A stretch of 64,000 bases of DNA from Cytobacillus oceanisediminis (lineage in GTDB: Bacteria; Bacillota; Bacilli; Bacillales; Cytobacillaceae), in NCBI RefSeq assembly GCF_022811925.1, contig NZ_CP065511.1, positions 5,023,001 through 5,087,000 on the forward strand. The letters are read 5' to 3'. The position numbers and the translations under genes are program-made. The notes beneath the pieces are model-generated. The model was not told the origin of the DNA. It saw only the letters and a program-made list of their open reading frames with translations, and searched no databases. Positions 8,347 to 15,731 of this stretch are shown piece after piece (the stretch's first letter is position 1; each line of letters begins with the position of its first letter).

Positions 8347-9537
8347 ATGAGCCGTCTATTACTGAAAAACGCTAGAATTATTCTGGAAAACAGCATGATC
8401 GACCAAGGGTTTATTCTAATAGAAAAAGACCGAATCTTAAAAACTGGAACTTTGGAGGAGCTTCCTGCCATAGGCCAGGATACAGAAATCATAGAACTTT
8501 CCCCTGAGCATACAATCAGTCCGGGGTTTATTGATGTTCACATTCACGGCGCTGGCGGTGCCGATACAATGGATGCAACATTTGAAGCACTAAACACGAT
8601 GGCCAGTGTTTTGCCTGAAGAAGGGACGACCAGCTTCCTGGCCACGACCATCACACAGGAAAAGGAAAAAATAGAAGCAGCGCTGGTCAATGCAGCTCAC
8701 TTTCAAAAAGAACAAAATACTCCTGGCCAGGCTGAAGTAATCGGAATCCACCTGGAGGGCCCGTTTATTAATGAAGCAAGAGGCGGAGCCCAGCCGAGGA
8801 ATCATATACTCGAGCCTGATATTGAACTTTTTAAGCGCTGGCAGGAAGCAGCGAATGGGACCATCAAACTGATTACACTTGCACCTGAGAAAGCAAATGG
8901 CTATGAATTTATCCGCTACTTAAGTGAAAACGGTGTTGTTCCTTCAATCGGCCATAGCGATGCCATTTATACAGAAATGGAGAAAGCTGTTCAGGCGGGA
9001 GCTAAGCAGGTTACTCACCTTTTTAACGGAATGAGAGGCATGCATCACCGTGAACCTGGTGTAGCCGGCGCTTCGCTTCTATTCAAAGAATTGATAGTTG
9101 AAATGATTGCCGATGGAATCCATGTCCGGCCTGAGATGATCAAGCTTGCACTGAACGCCAAGGGCCCGGATGGAATGATTCTGATAACGGATTCCATGAG
9201 AGCAAAATGCCTGAAAAATGGCCATTATGATCTTGGCGGACAGGATGTAAAGGTTGAAAATGGCCAGGCACTGCTTGCTGACGGCACACTGGCTGGAAGC
9301 ATTTTAAAAATGAAAGATTCCATAAAAAATATGATTGATTTTACTGATATTCAGCTGTCTGAAGCTGTCCAGCTTGCGAGCAGCAACCCGGCCAGACAGC
9401 TCAATATGTTTGACCGGAAAGGCAGCATTTCGGAAGGCAAGGATGCCGACCTGGTTGTACTCGATGAAAACCTTGAGGTTGCCATGACTTTCTGCAGAGG
9501 CGTCAAAGCCTTTGAACGTGAGGTGAAAAGACCTTGA
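8347..9537 (+). CDS. nagA: N-acetylglucosamine-6-phosphate deacetylase
   Basis: A 396-residue amidohydrolase-superfamily enzyme that deacetylates GlcNAc-6-P to GlcN-6-P in the cytosol. Metal and catalytic motifs are visible: PGFIDVHIHGAGG near 59, the metal glutamate in GIHLEGPFI near 135, PSIGHSDA near 200, HLFNGMRGMHHREPG near 222, and the catalytic aspartate in LITDSMRA near 280. The start ATG has GGAGAT 9 nt upstream. The stop overlaps the nagB TTG start by 4 nt. Confidence 0.96.
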   Translation: MSRLLLKNARIILENSMIDQGFILIEKDRILKTGTLEELPAIGQDTEIIELSPEHTISPGFIDVHIHGAGGADTMDATFEALNTMASVLPEEGTTSFLATTITQEKEKIEAALVNAAHFQKEQNTPGQAEVIGIHLEGPFINEARGGAQPRNHILEPDIELFKRWQEAANGTIKLITLAPEKANGYEFIRYLSENGVVPSIGHSDAIYTEMEKAVQAGAKQVTHLFNGMRGMHHREPGVAGASLLFKELIVEMIADGIHVRPEMIKLALNAKGPDGMILITDSMRAKCLKNGHYDLGGQDVKVENGQALLADGTLAGSILKMKDSIKNMIDFTDIQLSEAVQLASSNPARQLNMFDRKGSISEGKDADLVVLDENLEVAMTFCRGVKAFEREVKRP

Positions 9538-10271
9538 AAATCATTCGAACAGCCGATTATAACGATATGAGCCAAAAAGCAGCCCAGCTGATGATTGAAA
9601 AAATTCGACAGCAGCCGGATATGACATTAGGGCTTGCAACCGGCAGCACACCAAAAGGAGTTTATGCCGAACTGATTAAAGATCATCAAAAAAATGGCAC
9701 TTCTTATGAAAAAATCACGACGATTAATTTGGATGAATATATCGGCCTGCCTCCTTCCGACCCTAATAGCTACAGGCATTTCATGAATAGTGAACTATTT
9801 GATCATCTGGACATCCGGCTGGTAAACACGCACCTTCCCAATGGAGCAGCAGAAGATATGTCAAAGGAATGCGAACGGTATGAGCAGCTGATCAAGGATC
9901 TTGTCGATATCGATCTGCAGCTGCTGGGAATTGGACGCAACGGACATATCGGCTTCAATGAACCGTGCACGTCTTTTCACAGCCGAACGCATGTCGTGGA
10001 CCTGGCGGAAAGTACACGTAAGGCTAACGCAAGATTTTTCAGCTCTATTGAAGACGTTCCGGCCCAAGCGATTACAATGGGAATCGCTTCGATTCTTGAT
10101 AGCCGGGAAATCATCCTGCTCGCTTCAGGTTCTGCCAAGGCAGAAGCCCTCAGACAACTAGTTTATGGAGAGCCTGATGAACAGTTTCCCGCATCAGCTT
10201 TGAAGCTGCATGCGAATGTGACAATCATTGCCGATGAAGAAGCACTCAGTCTTGTCAGTAAGGATCGATGA
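9534..10271 (+). CDS. nagB: glucosamine-6-phosphate deaminase, TTG start
   Basis: A 245-residue enzyme converting GlcN-6-P to fructose-6-P and ammonia, sending recycled amino sugar to glycolysis. Motifs are GLATGSTPKGVY near 36 (phosphate loop), NLDEYIGL near 64 (catalytic Asp), and LGIGRNGHIGFNEP near 128 (catalytic His and Glu). As in other Bacillus NagB proteins, Asn stands where the E. coli enzyme has Asp141. The start is TTG at 9534 overlapping the nagA stop, with AGGTGA upstream. Confidence 0.95.
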   Translation: MKIIRTADYNDMSQKAAQLMIEKIRQQPDMTLGLATGSTPKGVYAELIKDHQKNGTSYEKITTINLDEYIGLPPSDPNSYRHFMNSELFDHLDIRLVNTHLPNGAAEDMSKECERYEQLIKDLVDIDLQLLGIGRNGHIGFNEPCTSFHSRTHVVDLAESTRKANARFFSSIEDVPAQAITMGIASILDSREIILLASGSAKAEALRQLVYGEPDEQFPASALKLHANVTIIADEEALSLVSKDR

Positions 10272-10300
10272 GCACTACTAATAGTGATAGGAGAATTCCC

Positions 10301-11032
10301 ATGATCGATAAGCAATCACCCATCCCGATATATCACCAATTGGAAGAGTATATTAAACAATTAATAGAAAACGGCATATTAAAGCCTGATGAAGCAATCC
10401 CTTCTGAGCGCGAGTATTCTGAGCAATACCAGATTAGCCGCATGACAGTCAGACAGGCATTAAACAACCTCGTCAACGATGGCTATCTATACAGGCAAAA
10501 AGGACGCGGAACTTTCGTCAACAAGCAAAAGGTCGAACAAAAGCTCCAGGGATTGACCAGCTTTACGGAAGATATGAAAGAGCGCGGCATGGTGCCGAGC
10601 AGCCGTCTAATTTCATTTGAAATCATCCCGGCCGAGCCGCAGCTGGCGAGAAAGCTTGATATAAAAGAAAACACACCTGTTTATGAAATTAAACGGGTGC
10701 GGATGGCAGATAATCTGCCAATGGCGCTGGAAACCACCTGCCTGCCTGCTAATCTCGTTAAAGGGCTTACGGAAGAAATCATCAACAAGTCACTTTACCA
10801 GCATATTGAAGAAAAATTGTCCCTGACCATCAGTGAAGCAACCCAGCAAATTGAAGCCTCCATCGCTAAGGAAACGGAAGTAAACCACTTGCAGGTCGAA
10901 CCTGGGTCGCCTGTACTGCTTATTGTCCGAACTTCCTTTTTAGAGGACGGCACGCCTTTTGAGCTTGTCAAATCAGCATACCGCGCAGACCGCTATAAAT
11001 TTGTTCATACGATGCAGCGCGCTGCAAAATAG
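10301..11032 (+). CDS. nagR: GntR/HutC-family repressor NagR (YvoA)
   Basis: A 243-residue transcription factor. The N-terminal winged helix (about 1-72) has PSEREYSEQYQISRMTVRQAL and the wing KGRGTFV; the C-terminal UTRA domain (about 90-235) binds an amino-sugar phosphate. In B. subtilis the orthologue is released by GlcN-6-P or GlcNAc-6-P. The ATG at 10301 follows AGGAGAA; an upstream ATG at 10268 overlapping nagB would add 11 residues not seen in the family. It is the last gene of nagABR and the likely ligand of the three GTATAGAC operators. Confidence 0.93.
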   Translation: MIDKQSPIPIYHQLEEYIKQLIENGILKPDEAIPSEREYSEQYQISRMTVRQALNNLVNDGYLYRQKGRGTFVNKQKVEQKLQGLTSFTEDMKERGMVPSSRLISFEIIPAEPQLARKLDIKENTPVYEIKRVRMADNLPMALETTCLPANLVKGLTEEIINKSLYQHIEEKLSLTISEATQQIEASIAKETEVNHLQVEPGSPVLLIVRTSFLEDGTPFELVKSAYRADRYKFVHTMQRAAK

Positions 11033-11066
11033 GAGAAAGCCCATCAGGGTTTTCTCCTATTTTCAT
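11028..11066 (+). terminator. terminator of nagABR
   Basis: A 15-bp stem, AATAGGAGAAAGCCC against GGGTTTTCTCCTATT, with a 4-nt loop and a T-rich tail. It starts at the nagR stop codon. Confidence 0.85.
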
Positions 11067-11141
11067 TTTACCATGTCCTTTTGGAAGGTTTGTCCATATT
11101 ATATATATGAGGATATTTTTTTATATGAAAGGAGCGATTAG

Positions 11142-11807
11142 ATGAAAATCATACTGGATGCCGGGCACGGATACAGCACCTCCGGCAAGCGAAGCCCTGA
11201 CGGAATGAAAGAATATGAATTCAACCGTGCCGTTGCAGACCTGGCAAAGGAGATGCTGGGAAAGTATCAAAACACAGAGGTTTTCTTTGCCCATTCCGAT
11301 GAACGGGACGTACCGCTAGCCGAAAGGACTGCGCTGGCAAATAAACAAAATGCGGACTGCTATGTGTCCATCCATGCCAATGCTTACGGAACGGACAGTT
11401 GGAACAGTGCAGGGGGAATCGAAACATATGTCTACCCTTCCAAGCCTCGGGAAGCACTCGCATTAGCCCAAAAAATACAGCGAAACTTAATCAGCGCGAC
11501 AGGCTTGCGGGACCGGGGAGTCAAAACAGCTGATTTCCAGGTGCTTCGTGATACAAAAATGACTGCAGTACTTGTAGAATGCGGATTTATGACCAATAAA
11601 GAAGAAGCTTCCCTTCTCCGAACCCCTCTCTATCGAAAACGCTGTGCACAAGCCATTGTAAAAGCAATCGCAGAACAATACGGCTTAAGAAAGAATGATA
11701 AAATCAAACAATATAAAGTTCAAGTTGCATTTTCAGAAAAGCAGCTTGCCGAGAAACTTGCCGGGAATCTGCAGAAGGACGGCTTTAATGCCACTATCAT
11801 TGAATAG
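11142..11807 (+). CDS. N-acetylmuramoyl-L-alanine amidase (Amidase_3) with SPOR-like tail
   Basis: A 221-residue zinc amidase cutting the MurNAc-L-Ala bond. The Amidase_3 domain fills residues 1-185: DAGHG (zinc His), the Glu in GMKEYEFN, SIHANA (zinc His), and VECGFMTN (catalytic Glu). The last 40 residues (YKVQVAFSEKQLAEKLAGNLQ) look like half of a SPOR peptidoglycan-binding repeat. There is no signal peptide, as in the B. subtilis mother-cell lysis amidase CwlC, so release by cell lysis is possible. RBS AAAGGAG. It follows nagABR on the same strand but after a strong terminator, with its own AT-rich upstream region. Confidence 0.85.
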   Translation: MKIILDAGHGYSTSGKRSPDGMKEYEFNRAVADLAKEMLGKYQNTEVFFAHSDERDVPLAERTALANKQNADCYVSIHANAYGTDSWNSAGGIETYVYPSKPREALALAQKIQRNLISATGLRDRGVKTADFQVLRDTKMTAVLVECGFMTNKEEASLLRTPLYRKRCAQAIVKAIAEQYGLRKNDKIKQYKVQVAFSEKQLAEKLAGNLQKDGFNATIIE

Positions 11808-11809
11808 CA

Positions 11810-11842
11810 AAAAGCCAGCATCATCACGGTGCTGGCTTTTTA
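11810..11842. terminator. bidirectional terminator, amidase / yvlD
   Basis: AAAAAGCCAGCA and TGCTGGCTTTTT form a perfect 12-bp stem around a 9-nt loop. A and T tracts on both sides let it work for both convergent units. Confidence 0.88.
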
Positions 11843-11848
11843 ACGCAT

Positions 11849-12208
11849 TTACTTTTCCCTCGCCGGTTCAAGGATCGCTTTTTGAATGATCAGATTAACA
11901 ATTGACATAATCACAGACACAAGAATCGCGGTGCCAAACCCGGCAATTTCAAATGAATCCCCCATAAAGCCATCTGTAATCATTAACGTAACAGCATTGA
12001 TGACGAACAAAAACAGACCGAGCGTTAAAACAGTGACGGGCAGGGTTAATATAATCAGGATTGGTTTCACAAGAACGTTCAGGATGGAAAGCATGAAGCT
12101 GGCACCGATGGCAGCCCCAAATCCCGATAAGTAAAACGAATCCTTAAAAAAGCCGGCAATCGCTACAAATAGGACTGCATTAATCAAAATTCCAAGAATC
12201 CATCTCAT
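11849..12208 (-). CDS. yvlD: phage-holin-family-IV-like membrane protein YvlD
   Basis: A 119-residue protein with four hydrophobic segments, the length and pattern of YvlD/DUF360. It ends the yvlABCD operon; in B. subtilis this operon belongs to the sigma-W envelope-stress regulon and YvlD helps resistance to the antimicrobial protein YydF-type or lantibiotic stress. The exact role here is not shown by the sequence. It starts 4 nt after the yvlC stop. Confidence 0.88.
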   Translation of the reverse strand: MRWILGILINAVLFVAIAGFFKDSFYLSGFGAAIGASFMLSILNVLVKPILIILTLPVTVLTLGLFLFVINAVTLMITDGFMGDSFEIAGFGTAILVSVIMSIVNLIIQKAILEPAREK

Positions 12209-12211
12209 TTC

Positions 12212-12406
12212 TTACAGCACCTCTTCATTCGGAAGCACGAACACAAGCAGAGCATATATGAGTGTCATTGGAAAAACGCCTGTTGTAAATAATAAAACAA
12301 TGAAAATCACCCTTAGTATGGCAGGATCGATGCCGATCGATTTTGATAAGCCGCCCAATACCCCCGCTAATTTCCGGTTGCTGCGGGAGCGAACCAATTT
12401 ATTCAC
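12212..12406 (-). CDS. yvlC: PspC-domain membrane protein YvlC
   Basis: A 64-residue PspC-domain protein. The basic N-terminus (LVRSRSNRKLAGVLGGL) and the single or hairpin hydrophobic stretch 28-58 are the PspC pattern. PspC proteins act in phage-shock-type membrane stress. It is the third gene of yvlABCD and is separated from yvlB by a 194-nt insertion holding a palindromic repeat. Confidence 0.88.
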   Translation of the reverse strand: MNKLVRSRSNRKLAGVLGGLSKSIGIDPAILRVIFIVLLFTTGVFPMTLIYALLVFVLPNEEVL

Positions 12407-12423
12407 AAAGAATCCCTCCTATC

Positions 12424-12548
12424 AAGAAAAGCGGAAGCGCCTTGCCCACCCCCGACACCACGAGGGGGTAGGCGCTCCTCCTAAAAGCTAGCGCTTTTAG
12501 TCGTGCGATGATAAAGCTGTCGAAGCGTTCCTTGTGGAGCTAGACAGT
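12424..12548. repeat. palindromic intergenic repeat inside the yvl operon
   Basis: About 125 bp between yvlB and yvlC, bounded by GAAAAGCGGAAGCGCC and GAGCTAGACAG. It folds into two hairpins: GGAAGCGCC..CCCCC against GGGGG..GGCGCTCC, and CTAAAAGC against GCTTTTAG. Related repeats are common in Bacillaceae. A decayed copy is at 3279-3335. It has inserted within a transcription unit without breaking a gene. Confidence 0.7.
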
Positions 12549-12600
12549 ATTCGATGTTCAAAATTTTATACTATCTATCAACAGCCAAATTCCTTAGGCT

Positions 12601-13710
12601 TTACCAGGCTGTTGACCGCTTGATCGTGATCGCACCTGTTTTTGAGTCAGCCCTCAGCTTAAGTCCGCTGCCGCTTTCTTTTACAGACTTAAAGCGCAGC
12701 ATTTTCTGAATCACTTCGCTCTTTTCTTCTATTACTTCAATACCCTCAATATCAGGGTGGAAACTGCCCAGATTGGTGCGAAGCTCTCCGCTGACAGCAG
12801 CGAAATCCGGAACAAACAGGTGGATGCTGCCTGTCGCTGCCTTCGCTTCGATCCATTCACAGCGTTCATTTTCTGCCCTGCACGTTACATTGCCATTAAA
12901 AGATTGGAGTTCGGCTTTTTTGAAGTCTCCTTCAGCTAGAATTGCGCCATTCAACGTTTCGGCTTCTACATGATCGATTCTGCTTTTTTGAATGGTAATC
13001 TGCCCGTTGGCTGTTTCAGCTTCAACATTTTTACTGTTTAAATCACTAACCGTAATCTTTCCATTGGCCGTTTTCGCTTTAAAGTTTTCCACTGTTAAGT
13101 TTTCACTTTCAATCGGGCCATTAAACATGCGGATTTTCACATTTTCATATTCAGATCTTGGAATATAGATGACCGCTTCAAGCTTCATCCACTTTTGCTG
13201 AGTGGAAAATCTCAGCCTTTGCCCTTCAATGGCAAAAATAACATCCTTCAGGAAATTTCTGCGTGCTTCATCCTGATTATCCACACGATAGACCTTAGCT
13301 TTGCATTCAACGCGGACATCACTTTGCTCCCATGGAATCACCTTAACTGTCCCATTGGCAACATCAATGTCCAGATCTTTTAAGTATGCGTCTGCATGCT
13401 GAAATATATGAGAGATCTCAACACTTTTCCCAAAATTAAAATCAAGATCCAGATCCTTCACTTTCTTAAATGCTGAATCTACAAAATCAATGATTTTTTC
13501 CTTGGCACTTTGATGCTTGGAGCTGTATGGCTCACCCTTTTTAGCTTCTTCAAACTTAACCTCAGCAGATAGCTCCTTAATTAAATCCTCCTGCTTCTGT
13601 TCCATCGTCTGATTTGTTTTTTCAAGCTGCTCCAGCAGAGTTAAAGCTTCGTCAACAGTAAGCTTTCCATCCTCGACCATTTTCAAAATACGTTTGCGTT
13701 CCTCTTTCAT
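12601..13710 (-). CDS. yvlB: DUF4097 beta-helix protein YvlB
   Basis: A 369-residue soluble protein. The N-terminal 35 residues form the SHOCT-like helix pair typical of YvlB (MKEERKRILKMVEDGKLT). The remainder is a DUF4097 repeat region of right-handed beta-helix type, with recurring A-x-T-x-N-G-x-I units (residues 190-290, for example AKTANGKITVSDL and AETANGQITIQ). It has no signal peptide. It is the second gene of the sigma-W-type yvl operon; its molecular function is unknown. Confidence 0.88.
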   Translation of the reverse strand: MKEERKRILKMVEDGKLTVDEALTLLEQLEKTNQTMEQKQEDLIKELSAEVKFEEAKKGEPYSSKHQSAKEKIIDFVDSAFKKVKDLDLDFNFGKSVEISHIFQHADAYLKDLDIDVANGTVKVIPWEQSDVRVECKAKVYRVDNQDEARRNFLKDVIFAIEGQRLRFSTQQKWMKLEAVIYIPRSEYENVKIRMFNGPIESENLTVENFKAKTANGKITVSDLNSKNVEAETANGQITIQKSRIDHVEAETLNGAILAEGDFKKAELQSFNGNVTCRAENERCEWIEAKAATGSIHLFVPDFAAVSGELRTNLGSFHPDIEGIEVIEEKSEVIQKMLRFKSVKESGSGLKLRADSKTGAITIKRSTAW

Positions 13711-13733
13711 TCTTTGGCCCTCCTCTATTAGTT

Positions 13734-14048
13734 CTATTCTTGTATCAGGACTTTTACCCCTTTAATGATATTCCAGATAAGTACAATTAATAGCAGAATG
13801 ATTGTGATGCCGACAGCTGCCAGAAAAAACACCGGGATTTCCTGATCATTTACTGTGAACTGGGTCACACCAGCAAAAACAATAAACGGAACAGGAACCA
13901 GCGGAATCAAATGTGATAAAAATGCGCTCTTGGCATGCCGCTTCACTTCCGTGTCTTCTGATGCAAAAAATACAATGAGCGGAAAAATAAATCCTGCGAA
14001 CATAATGCTAAAATAGCTTAAGGCAGACAGAACCTTTCTTGTTTCCAT
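13734..14048 (-). CDS. yvlA: DUF4870 membrane protein YvlA
   Basis: A 104-residue protein with three hydrophobic segments in the DUF4870 arrangement (start ETRKVLSALSYFSIMFAGFI). It is the first gene of yvlABCD. The ATG at 14048 has AGGGG upstream. A sigma-W-like promoter lies 175 bp upstream, and the leader between them is unusually structured. Confidence 0.85.
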   Translation of the reverse strand: METRKVLSALSYFSIMFAGFIFPLIVFFASEDTEVKRHAKSAFLSHLIPLVPVPFIVFAGVTQFTVNDQEIPVFFLAAVGITIILLLIVLIWNIIKGVKVLIQE

Positions 14049-14070
14049 TGTTTTCAGCCCCTTTATCGCA

Positions 14071-14205
14071 GTCTAACGGGCAGTAAGACCCCCACTTCAA
14101 GACTCAGAGAAACCAATGGAGGATAAGTGGGGTTCAAACTGCCCGTAAAGGCCCGATTAGTTCAACTAACAATCAGCGGGGGGTAAAAAAAACCCCACTG
14201 ATTGA
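14071..14205 (-). ncRNA. structured leader RNA candidate upstream of yvlA
   Basis: Read on the minus strand, three helices are plain. One is AATCAG-GGGG against CCCC-CTGATT (14171-14204). A small hairpin, TTAGTT/AACTAA, lies at 14157-14169. A nested hairpin pairs CGGGCAGT (14077-14084) with ACTGCCCG (14138-14145) outside CCCCACTT (14090-14097) with AAGTGGGG (14125-14132). A second GCCCG at 14151-14155 could compete for the outer strand. It begins within about 15 nt of the predicted sigma-W start point. It may be a cis-regulator or an inserted structured mobile RNA (omega-RNA/HEARO-like layout is possible but not shown). No nuclease gene is nearby. Confidence 0.55.
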
Positions 14206-14224
14206 AGTTTCACTTTATCTGTCA

Positions 14225-14251
14225 TACGGAAATGGAGCGCTAAAAGTTTCA
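14225..14251 (-). promoter_or_regulatory. sigma-W-like promoter of yvlABCD
   Basis: On the minus strand, TGAAAC (14251-14246), a 17-nt spacer, and CGTA (14228-14225) match the ECF sigma-W consensus. B. subtilis yvlABCD is a known sigma-W operon, which supports the call. Confidence 0.7.
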
Positions 14252-14364
14252 GCCTCTTCTTCATTATAGAAAATCAAAGGAGTATTTTCCTCCATATTTC
14301 TAAAAATACATCTGCAGGCTGAGGGGGTCCATAGCCTCAAGTCGCATAGCCTTTTCTATAATAA

Positions 14365-14394
14365 AAACCGCCTTTCTTGAAAAGACGGTTTTAT
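14365..14394 (-). terminator. terminator after the 14404-14748 gene
   Basis: AAAACCGCCTTT pairs with AAAGACGGTTTT apart from one position and is followed on the minus strand by T residues. Confidence 0.65.
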
Positions 14395-14403
14395 GGTTAT
14401 GTC

Positions 14404-14748
14404 CTATTTATAGGCAGCTGCCAGGTCAGTGCGCGGCGCTTCCTTCTTTTTCACTTCGTCGATTTTATTGACAAACATTTGGAATACTTTTCGTTTTTCA
14501 TCCAAATCACGTATGTATTCTTTCAATTCGTTATACTTCTCTTCAAAAGGCTTATGATACATTTCGCGGATATTATCAATAATCTCTTCGTTCACAGTAG
14601 ACTGGATAACCTGTTTGGTAATTCCGTATTTATAGGAATATACTTTGAGTTCTTTTTTAACATCCTCATATTCATTATTAATCTGATCCAAAACCTCGGA
14701 AATATCCTCTTTCCATTCTTCCAGAGACTTCGCTAAATAATCCTCCAT
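14404..14748 (-). CDS. hypothetical coiled-coil protein
   Basis: A 114-residue acidic, helix-rich protein with no membrane segment. Heptad-like charge patterning runs from about 5 to 95 (EEWKEDISEVLDQI, EEKYNELKEYIRDLDEKRK). I do not recognise the family. It starts with an ATG preceded by GGGGAGG and ends before its own terminator, so it seems to be a monocistronic unit between yvlA and the GDSL esterase. Confidence 0.7.
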   Translation of the reverse strand: MEDYLAKSLEEWKEDISEVLDQINNEYEDVKKELKVYSYKYGITKQVIQSTVNEEIIDNIREMYHKPFEEKYNELKEYIRDLDEKRKVFQMFVNKIDEVKKKEAPRTDLAAAYK

Positions 14749-14885
14749 AATGACCTCCCCTTCTGTATCCAGACAATAGTTTCCCTTATATAGGAGTATA
14801 ACGCTGCTTGGTTACATTGGTTTTGCTGGAACATTACATTGCGTTATCAATTAATAGAAGGAGAGGCAAATAAATTTCCAATAAA

Positions 14886-15599
14886 CTAAAATGAGTAATT
14901 ATCTATAATCTTATCCGCAATCAGCTCATATCCCTGTCCGTTCGGATGAAGGGAATCAGCGAAGTACTGTTTCTTATTTTTCCCCTTGAACAGTTCATTG
15001 GTAGAAATGTAGGTGATATTTTTATCTTCTGCTGCTTTTTTTCTTATGGATTCGTTCCAATGGTCAATATATTTTTCAATCTGGTCGCCGTCCGGATAGG
15101 GATTGTATAGTCCGAGCAGGATAACAGGTGCATCACGGTTGGCGGTTTCCAGTGTTTCCAGGATTCCGTTCAGTTTATCCTCATAAATGTCTTTTGCTTC
15201 AACAAGCTTTTCGTGATGGAGCGGGTACAGATCGCCGCCGTTGCTTTTCAGCAAATCGTTTGTGCCAATATATACGATAAACATATCTGCATTTTTGATA
15301 TCCTGTGCCACTTTCGGCTTTAGCATTTGCTTGAGAACATCAGAAGATTTATAGCCATAAACTCCATGATTCGTTATTGTATAATTCTTATCCGGATAGG
15401 TCCGATCCAGTTTGCTCTGCAGCCTGCCAATATAGCCCTCTTCCGTTTCATCTCCATATCCGTAGGTAAGCGAATCGCCAAAAGCTGCAATCGCCTGACT
15501 GCTTTCAGCCTTTTTTTCTTCTCCAAGAAATGTGATGGATAGATAGATGCCGAACCCAAGCAAAATAAGGCCTGCCAAAAGGTAGATTTTATTTTTCAT
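14886..15599 (-). CDS. SGNH/GDSL-family lipase/esterase, membrane-anchored
   Basis: A 237-residue secreted or anchored hydrolase. An N-terminal hydrophobic helix (about 5-23) is followed by the SGNH core: block I AAFGDSLTYG (Ser nucleophile, near 43), block II Gly in NHGVYGYKSSD, block III YIGTNDLL (Asn), and block V DSLHPNGQGY (catalytic Asp and His, near 222). The substrate is unknown; relatives act on acyl esters of lipids or wall glycans. I chose the ATG at 15599 (MKNKIYLLAG), supported by AAAGGAAC, over a start at 15650. Confidence 0.9.
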   Translation of the reverse strand: MKNKIYLLAGLILLGFGIYLSITFLGEEKKAESSQAIAAFGDSLTYGYGDETEEGYIGRLQSKLDRTYPDKNYTITNHGVYGYKSSDVLKQMLKPKVAQDIKNADMFIVYIGTNDLLKSNGGDLYPLHHEKLVEAKDIYEDKLNGILETLETANRDAPVILLGLYNPYPDGDQIEKYIDHWNESIRKKAAEDKNITYISTNELFKGKNKKQYFADSLHPNGQGYELIADKIIDNYSF

Positions 15600-15691
15600 A
15601 GTGAATGTTCCTTTCTTGGTTGAGACTAGTGAAGGTTTCTGCAGACGCATGTTCTATACCCCTCATCCCGGAGAATTAATCTTTCTTCCAT

Positions 15692-15725
15692 AAAAAAGAA
15701 GCAGTACCAAAACGGCACTGCTTCC
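15692..15725 (-). terminator. terminator of uvrBA
   Basis: GAAGCAGTACC and GGCACTGCTTC form a stem with one mismatch around AAAAC, followed on the minus strand by T6. It lies 7 nt past the uvrA stop. Confidence 0.8.
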
Positions 15726-15731
15726 TCTTAA

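Noticed and set aside
14071..14205. Firm call of a HEARO/omega RNA
   Set aside because: The layout is suggestive, but I could not run a covariance search and no IscB or TnpB gene is present.
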